DNA of 64,000 nt from positions 153,173 through 217,172 of the forward strand of contig NZ_JASCRR010000007.1 in assembly GCF_030010215.1 (NCBI RefSeq), written 5' to 3'. Source of the DNA: Tianweitania sp. UT-5YL-CI-8. Lineage in GTDB: Bacteria; Pseudomonadota; Alphaproteobacteria; Rhizobiales; Rhizobiaceae. The translations under genes were made by a program, and so were the position numbers. The notes beneath the pieces were generated by a model, which was not told the DNA's origin, searched no databases, and saw only the letters and a list, made by a program, of their open reading frames with translations. Below are positions 59,827 to 64,000 of the stretch, piece after piece; positions within the stretch are counted from its first letter, which is position 1; each line of letters begins with the position of its first letter.

Positions 59827-60424
59827 GGCGATGTCACGTTGTTGGCAACTGACCGCGCTGATAGCTGCGGGGTCGATTTCAGGCCAGCGTTCGGATCACG
59901 GCGTTCCATTCCGCCATGGCCTGCAGGCGGTGGAGGTGGATGGCGAATGCTGAGCGTTCTGAATAGGGAGCAACGAAGAGATTGCGAACAGCGGAGAAGC
60001 TTGAGACGAACCGCTGCAGGGATCCTGGTGAACGGAAGCCCTGCATTGTTCGGTCGCGTTTTCGCAGCGGCACATGCGAATTCTCCGCTCGGTTGTCGAG
60101 GCCCTTGTGCGACCGGTGTTCGGCCTTTGGCATGACCGGACGCCTGCCGCTCCGTAGGAGCGGAGCTTGTCAGTGATCATGCGCTTCGGTGCGACGCCTT
60201 GCTTTCTCAAGAGCCGGGTGAACAATCGTCTGGCGGCCTTGGTGTTGCGCCGGGTCTGGACGATCTCATCGAGCACATGGTCATCATGATCGACGGCACG
60301 CCACTACCAGTGCTTCTTGCCAGCGATGGTGATGACGACTTCATCGAGATGCCAATGTCATGGTGGCCTGGCGGCTTGCGGCGCAAGCGACGAGCATAGA
60401 CAGGACCGAACTTCTTTGCCCCAG
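59827..60424 (-). mobile_element. IS6-family remnant C, N-terminally truncated
   Basis: Left end GGCGATGTCACGTTGTTGGC identical to copy A. The minus strand encodes, in several frames, WGK..., HLDEVVITIAGKKHW (first catalytic Asp), VLDEIVQTRRNTKAARRL, LRKQGVAPKRMITDKLRSYGAA (second Asp), then HRSHKGLDNRAENSHVPLRKRDRTMQGFRSPGSLQRFVSS (Glu). Retains the centre that A and B lack but carries the same one-base insertion plus further stops and frameshifts; the N-terminus is lost at about 60424. Confidence 0.8.
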
Positions 60425-60841
60425 CAGAGCAGAAACGGAAGAATTTCCAAAATCCGGAGGAGACCTGGGTATCAGGCCAAGTAAACTCAACGCGCTGGGA
60501 TCATTTTGTCGATTTGTAGGTTTGTCCTCTATCGCAAAGGGGCCGAACCAATGTCCGATGAAAATCACCAAGAGGATCGTACCAGCACTCGATTGTCTGT
60601 GCGCAGGGAAGGGCCGTATACGGAATTTTCCTGGAATGCTTCGACGAACGAGAAGTCCAGCAATAGGTTTTGCCTGAGAACCCCGGACAACTACAACGGC
60701 ATTCGAATGACAAGAAACCGGCCGCTGGACAAGTTCGCGTTGAGCCCTACGGAGCCGCAGCAGATATCACCGACACTGTGTGAAAACTATGGAGACGGAA
60801 AGCGAAGTAATGTCATTGCTATACCTGAGAGGCGATTAAAT
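60425..60841. other. Unassigned sequence with a possible short ORF
   Basis: 417 bases. An open frame from 60551 (MSDENHQEDRTSTRLSVRRE...) runs in the same frame into the lipoprotein start without a stop, but it shows no recognisable domain and no clear ribosome binding site. Treated as non-coding or a decayed gene end. Confidence 0.3.
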
Positions 60842-61078
60842 ATGCTCTATTCCTGCAAGATTGCGCTAATTGCGATAACGATGATGTTTGTCTATGCGTG
60901 TTCAGACAGTTCGACGGACTCTGGTAACTCGACTAATGACAGCAGACCTAGTGACAGCATCAAGCCGGCGACTGACGTAGATAGCGATCCCACTCCAGAT
61001 ACTGGCACTGGTGGTGAGAGCCAGACAACATCTCCAAGCGGCTCGGTTAATCGTCCATCAACACCGGCAAATAACTGA
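60842..61078 (+). CDS. Small putative lipoprotein
   Basis: 78 residues. Signal MLYSCKIALIAITMMFVYAC with lipobox-like VYAC (acylated Cys at about 20), followed by a low-complexity Ser/Thr/Asp/Pro tail (SSTDSGNSTNDSRPSDS...). GAGAGG lies about 7 bases before the ATG. AT-rich relative to the chromosome. Likely an envelope lipoprotein with a disordered mature part; no family recognised. The upstream frame is open but a signal sequence in mid-protein argues for this start. Confidence 0.55.
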   Translation: MLYSCKIALIAITMMFVYACSDSSTDSGNSTNDSRPSDSIKPATDVDSDPTPDTGTGGESQTTSPSGSVNRPSTPANN

Positions 61079-61259
61079 GCAGAATTGCGATTGATATATT
61101 CCGCCGGGGCGCGAAATGCCGGCCAGCATAGTTGGCTGCGTATCCGCGTTTTTGACATTGTCGACGGTCCTACAGTAGGCATCTGACTTTGGGCAGCCAA
61201 AAAATCAATCTGTTCCCCTAACGCCATGGGCCGTCGTAATCCGCCATACTGGGCACCAC

Positions 61260-61401
61260 CGTTGGTACGCCACCAGCTATCTCGTCTGGTCAGGAACATC
61301 ACGCCGATCCTGCTTCCGCCGCCCTCGCCAGAGCTCAATCCGGTAGAGCAGATCTGGCAATATCTACGCGGCAGCTATCTCTTGCGTCTTCAACGACCGT
61401 G
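61260..61401 (+). mobile_element. Second IS630-family transposase fragment
   Basis: Frame near 61287 reads NITPILLPPPSPELNPVEQIWQYLRGSYLLRLQRP, the C-terminal DDE Glu region (ELNPVE) of an IS630 type different from the one at 56.7 kb. Only this piece remains. The 180 bases before it (61079-61259) have no clear content. Confidence 0.7.
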
Positions 61402-61478
61402 ACACCAACTTGCGAAGATGGGATTGAAATCCCTGGCGCGTTATATCAAATGATAGGTAGCTAAATTGAGGATTCGCT

Positions 61479-61652
61479 TTGGTTAAACGCCCCTATATAT
61501 TAAGCGACCTCGATTTACCGATTAATGAGAGCCGGTTGTCGGAACTTTTGGATGACATCGAGCAAGAAGAAACTCCTGAACGATTGTTGACCCTTGCACG
61601 CGAGCTTCAGCGCCGACTACTTATGAAAAAGCAGCGCGACAACCCCAACTGA
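61479..61652 (+). CDS. 57-residue NepR-like small protein, convergent with ecfG
   Basis: TTG start at 61479 with GAGGA 8 bases upstream; the frame opens just before it. Sequence: VKRPYILSDLDLPINESRLS, then ELLDDIEQEETPERLLTLA and a basic tail RELQRRLLMKKQR. Two amphipathic helices separated by E-TPERLL resemble the NepR anti-sigma pattern (EPVPDRFxxLL), but the hallmark is not exact. It ends 3 bases from the end of the EcfG-type sigma gene on the other strand. Anti-sigma function is inferred; it could be another small regulator. Confidence 0.5.
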   Translation: MVKRPYILSDLDLPINESRLSELLDDIEQEETPERLLTLARELQRRLLMKKQRDNPN

Positions 61653-61655
61653 CGG

Positions 61656-62222
61656 TCAATGGCGATTGGCTGCTCCAGACCAATAATCCGCCGCCTTTGC
61701 CCCATCCGTTTCGGTTAATGAGCTTGAGGACGTCTCGCCAAGCTCGTCAAGAATACTGAGGCGTGCCCGGTTCAATCGGCTTTTGACTGTGCCAATCGCA
61801 CATCCACAAATCGCCGCCGTATCTTCATAAGACTCGCCGAATATGCCGATTAATGTGAGTACTTCGCGTTGATGCTGGGGCAGTCGTGCCAAAGCTTCCC
61901 TTACTTCCCTTCCGCGAATAGACCACTCTTGCGGAGCTTCAGTTGCAGGAATCGTAGCAACGCAATCAGCCGCCCCTGGGGCCTCGCGGGTATATATTTT
62001 AATCTTTGTGTAGAAGGTATTGCGCATAATCGTAAACATCCAGGACTTCAAACGCGTTCCAGGCTGGAAACTTTCAAACGCGTTTAACGCTTTAACCAGT
62101 GTGTCTTGCACCAAATCGTCGGCATCATCGGGGTTACGACAGAAGGTGCGAGCGAAAGCTCGCAGCGCAGGGATGAGCTCAACAATGTTCGGGTTGTCAC
62201 AACATCCACCACTTTGGGTCAT
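61656..62222 (-). CDS. ecfG: EcfG-type (ECF15) general stress sigma factor
   Basis: 188 residues from the ATG at 62222 (AGGA 8 bases upstream; GTG at 62225 is possible). Region 2: LIPALRAFARTFCRNPDDADDLVQDTLVKAL and FQPGTRLKSWMFTIMRNTFYTKIK; linker IRGREVREAL; region 4: LPQHQREVLTLIGIFGESYEDTAAICGCAIGTVKSRLNRAR. These are ECF15 hallmarks. In alphaproteobacteria EcfG is freed from NepR by phosphorylated PhyR; no phyR lies here, so this is likely an EcfG paralogue. A GGAAC-N16-CATT promoter precedes it. Confidence 0.9.
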   Translation of the reverse strand: MTQSGGCCDNPNIVELIPALRAFARTFCRNPDDADDLVQDTLVKALNAFESFQPGTRLKSWMFTIMRNTFYTKIKIYTREAPGAADCVATIPATEAPQEWSIRGREVREALARLPQHQREVLTLIGIFGESYEDTAAICGCAIGTVKSRLNRARLSILDELGETSSSSLTETDGAKAADYWSGAANRH

Positions 62223-62265
62223 CACAGAAATCCTGATAGAACCTAGACATTGATTGTGGAATGAA

Positions 62266-62290
62266 AATGAGCCGCAGCTTCAAAGGTTCC
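62266..62290 (-). promoter_or_regulatory. EcfG-type promoter of ecfG
   Basis: On the minus strand GGAAC (62290-62286), 16 bases, then CATT (62269-62266); the EcfG consensus is GGAAC-N16/17-CGTT. The ATG is 44 bases further on. It implies positive autoregulation or control by another EcfG. Confidence 0.65.
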
Positions 62291-62315
62291 GAACTTTCGC
62301 ATGACTGCACTCCAT

Positions 62316-63341
62316 TTAGATGGTGTTGCGGTATATGAGATCGAGCACTTGCGAAACCGGCAGGAGATTCTCCGCTTCCGGATCAAAGCCCATACCGGCC
62401 GCGAGGCGATCAGCCCAAGCGATCGCGGCTCGGCCGCCCCAATCATCCGGAGGCGATGCAATGATTTCGGTCCGCGTGCCGCGGTGTAGCATAGCTTCGA
62501 AGTTGTAGAACGATCCTGCCACATTCCGGAACTCGAGTGAGCCTTCTGTTCCATGGAAGGTGGCGGAGATCACGGCGTCACAGCCCGCATGAAGGCGCCA
62601 GGAACACGCCAGCCGAGCGACCGCTCCTGTCCTGAGGCCGATTGTCGCGACAGCGTAGTCCTCGACCTCCGCTGGCCGATCGCCAAGCTTCCTCCCGCCA
62701 GCAAACAGATCGGCCGACACTGAGGTCACCGCCGGGAAGTCGAGCACCCACAGGAGCAGGTCAACGAGGTGAACTCCCAGGTCCATCACACAACCGCCAC
62801 CTGACTGGATCACGTCGTAGAACCATGGTTTGTCGGGGCCGTAGGCGTTGTGGAAGACAAGGTCTGCCGCAAAGACCGCCCCGATCGCATTGTCTCGTAT
62901 GCGTTCCCGAATGATTTGCATGGGCCGCGTGTGGCGGTAAGACAAATCGACGCCGAGAAGACGATCGCTCTTACGCGCCGCCTCGATCACGGCGGACACC
63001 TCCCGCGCATAGCGTCCGAGTGGCTTCTGACAGAAAACCGCGACGCCGGCCGACAGGGCGGCGACCGACTGCTCTGCATGCAGCGCACTGGGTGTTGCAA
63101 TCAAAACACCATCGGGTGCGGTATCCAGAAGTTCTTCGAAGCTGGCGACGACTTCTATTCCAGGGGCCAAATCTTGCGTAGCTGTGATCATCTCGAGAGA
63201 TGGATCACAAACCACAGACGGCTTGGCTACACCGGAGGCCAGCACAGCCTGCAGGCGATGCCGGCCGATCCACCCGACCCCAAGAAAACCCAAGCGCGGC
63301 ACTCGTAGGGCCGGGATAGCCGACAGGGGTTGGGAGATCAT
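62316..63341 (-). CDS. Gfo/Idh/MocA-family oxidoreductase
   Basis: 341 residues. Rossmann motif LGFLGVGWIGRHRLQAV (about residues 17-33), the CQKPLGR motif (EKP equivalent, here QKP; Lys about 104) and GGGCVMDLGVHLVDLLLW (catalytic His of GxxxDxGxH, about residue 192). NAD(P)-dependent sugar or inositol dehydrogenase; substrate unknown. Overlaps the zinc-type dehydrogenase gene upstream by 4 bases. Confidence 0.88.
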   Translation of the reverse strand: MISQPLSAIPALRVPRLGFLGVGWIGRHRLQAVLASGVAKPSVVCDPSLEMITATQDLAPGIEVVASFEELLDTAPDGVLIATPSALHAEQSVAALSAGVAVFCQKPLGRYAREVSAVIEAARKSDRLLGVDLSYRHTRPMQIIRERIRDNAIGAVFAADLVFHNAYGPDKPWFYDVIQSGGGCVMDLGVHLVDLLLWVLDFPAVTSVSADLFAGGRKLGDRPAEVEDYAVATIGLRTGAVARLACSWRLHAGCDAVISATFHGTEGSLEFRNVAGSFYNFEAMLHRGTRTEIIASPPDDWGGRAAIAWADRLAAGMGFDPEAENLLPVSQVLDLIYRNTI

Positions 63342-63886
63342 TGCATCTCTACCAAAGCTTTGACGAAACCATCTCTGTGATTGCTCGTGGCTTCGAGCGC
63401 TTCGCCCAGCCGTGCTAGCGGGTAGCGGTGGGTGTAGAGCCTGTCAGGAATAAGGATGCCTGCTTCGACAGCCTCAATCGCATCTTTGATGCCACGGATA
63501 TAAACGTTGCGGTCGCGTTCATGAGCGTTGATCACGTCTATCCCCTTCCAGTTCCACTGCTGCATGTTCACCTGACGGGGGCCGTCCTGATGGTATCCGG
63601 CGATGATGAGCCGGCCCCCTTCGCGCACGAGCTCTCCCGCGAGATCCAGCGGCCGCTGCTTTCCGGTCGCCTCGATCACCCTGTCGCAAAGCGCACCGGC
63701 GGTCCGTTCGGCGACTTGCTTTATGATCTCGTGATGATCGTCCATCGGCACCACGACGGAGGCCCCCATTTCACGCGCAAGTTCAAGCGAGGATTGACGC
63801 CGGGAAATGGCGATTACCTGGGCGCCGGCATGCCGGAGGAGTTGGATCAAAAGCGCTCCGAGAAATCCGATGCTGTCAATCGGCAT
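63338..63886 (-). pseudogene. Zinc-type medium-chain dehydrogenase, N-terminally truncated
   Basis: 182 codons: IGFLGALLIQLLRHAGAQVIAISRR is the nucleotide-binding fold that normally starts near residue 160; VIEATGKQRPLDLAGELVREGGRLIIAGY and the C-terminal catalytic-fold remainder follow. The zinc-binding N-terminal half is missing. The first codons (MPIDS) are foreign, and GGCCCCCAAAAGGGACCCC-like sequence just upstream looks like an insertion-element end. Probably non-functional. Confidence 0.75.
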
Positions 63887-64000
63887 CGTAACGGGACCCC
63901 TTATCGGCCCCCAAAAGGGACCCCTGCCTCTGGTTGCATAGGGTCAGCGCGCGTAGGCCCGGAGCTCTCCATTTAGCGCAGGGGCCTGCGGGCGCGGGTT
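63887..64000. mobile_element. Possible insertion-element end at the window edge
   Basis: Contains GGGACCCCTTATCGGCCCCC followed by AAAAGGGACCCCT, a palindromic arrangement of GGGACCCC/GGCCCCC blocks similar to IS21-family termini in rhizobia. No transposase is visible before the window ends. Confidence 0.35.

Noticed and set aside
61400..61478. EcfG-type promoter for the NepR-like ORF
   Set aside because: GGGAT and CGTT are present but only 14 bases apart and the -35 differs in two positions; not convincing.

Overview
The window looks like chromosomal DNA of an alphaproteobacterium of the order Rhizobiales, most likely Mesorhizobium/Phyllobacteriaceae-like. The support is gene content and order: ahcY-HPr-EIIA-hprK-chvG-chvI-pckA, a hisB-DUF2628-hisH-hisA-hisF-hisE-coaA operon, hslV/hslU with DUF2585 and DUF2157 genes between them, and the origin-proximal block DUF299-maf-aroE-coaE-dnaQ facing hemE-hemJ-rho-mnmE-mnmG-rsmG-parA-parB. 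No tRNA, rRNA or CRISPR array was seen.

Layout. 1-8 kb: start of ahcY, a regulatory (sugar-free) PTS with HPr kinase, the ChvG/ChvI envelope/acid two-component system, pckA, arfB, a BON-LysM protein and alkB. 8-14 kb: leftward his operon ending in coaA, with an arginase-family gene inserted between hisA and hisF. 13.8-18 kb: hslV, an AAC(6')-like acetyltransferase, two membrane proteins and hslU. 18-27 kb: DUF1402 protein, XRE regulator, Smr, mltA, Tim44-like, fxsA, secB, then the leftward dnaQ-coaE-aroE-maf-DUF299 block. 27.15-27.55 kb: a non-coding region with several DnaA-box-like sequences and an AT-rich end, read here as the chromosomal replication origin; genes point away from it on both sides. 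27.5-40.7 kb: hemE to parB, holA, tex, DUF423, with four good parS-like palindromes between 32.2 and 40.5 kb. 41.5-50.3 kb: a propionyl-CoA assimilation locus (PccR/ScfR-type regulator, pccB, GST, a small unknown gene, pccA, methylmalonyl-CoA mutase). 50.4-55.4 kb: VOC, SRPBCC, Rnk/GreA-C, UspA, VWA, a broken toxin-antitoxin pair and a GNAT gene.

55.6-61.4 kb is a decayed mobile region: a cut MBL-fold gene, three defective IS6-family copies, pieces of two IS630 elements and one IS3 element, and fragments of a GGCT-like protein, a GT4 glycosyltransferase, a DUF1403 protein, a HipB-like regulator and a serine recombinase, plus two small ORFs. Beyond it lie an EcfG-type sigma factor with a matching EcfG-like promoter of its own, a convergent 57-codon NepR-like ORF, and a Gfo/Idh/MocA oxidoreductase coupled to a zinc-type dehydrogenase that has lost its N-terminal half.

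Functionally, most of the window is core: carbon/phosphate-carrier signalling, histidine and cofactor synthesis, protein quality control, chromosome replication and segregation, tRNA wobble modification and propionate catabolism. The less ordinary material is the origin/parS architecture, the arginase-like gene in the his operon, the shared defects of the IS6 copies, the sigma/anti-sigma-like convergent pair and a low-GC unknown gene at 40.85 kb.
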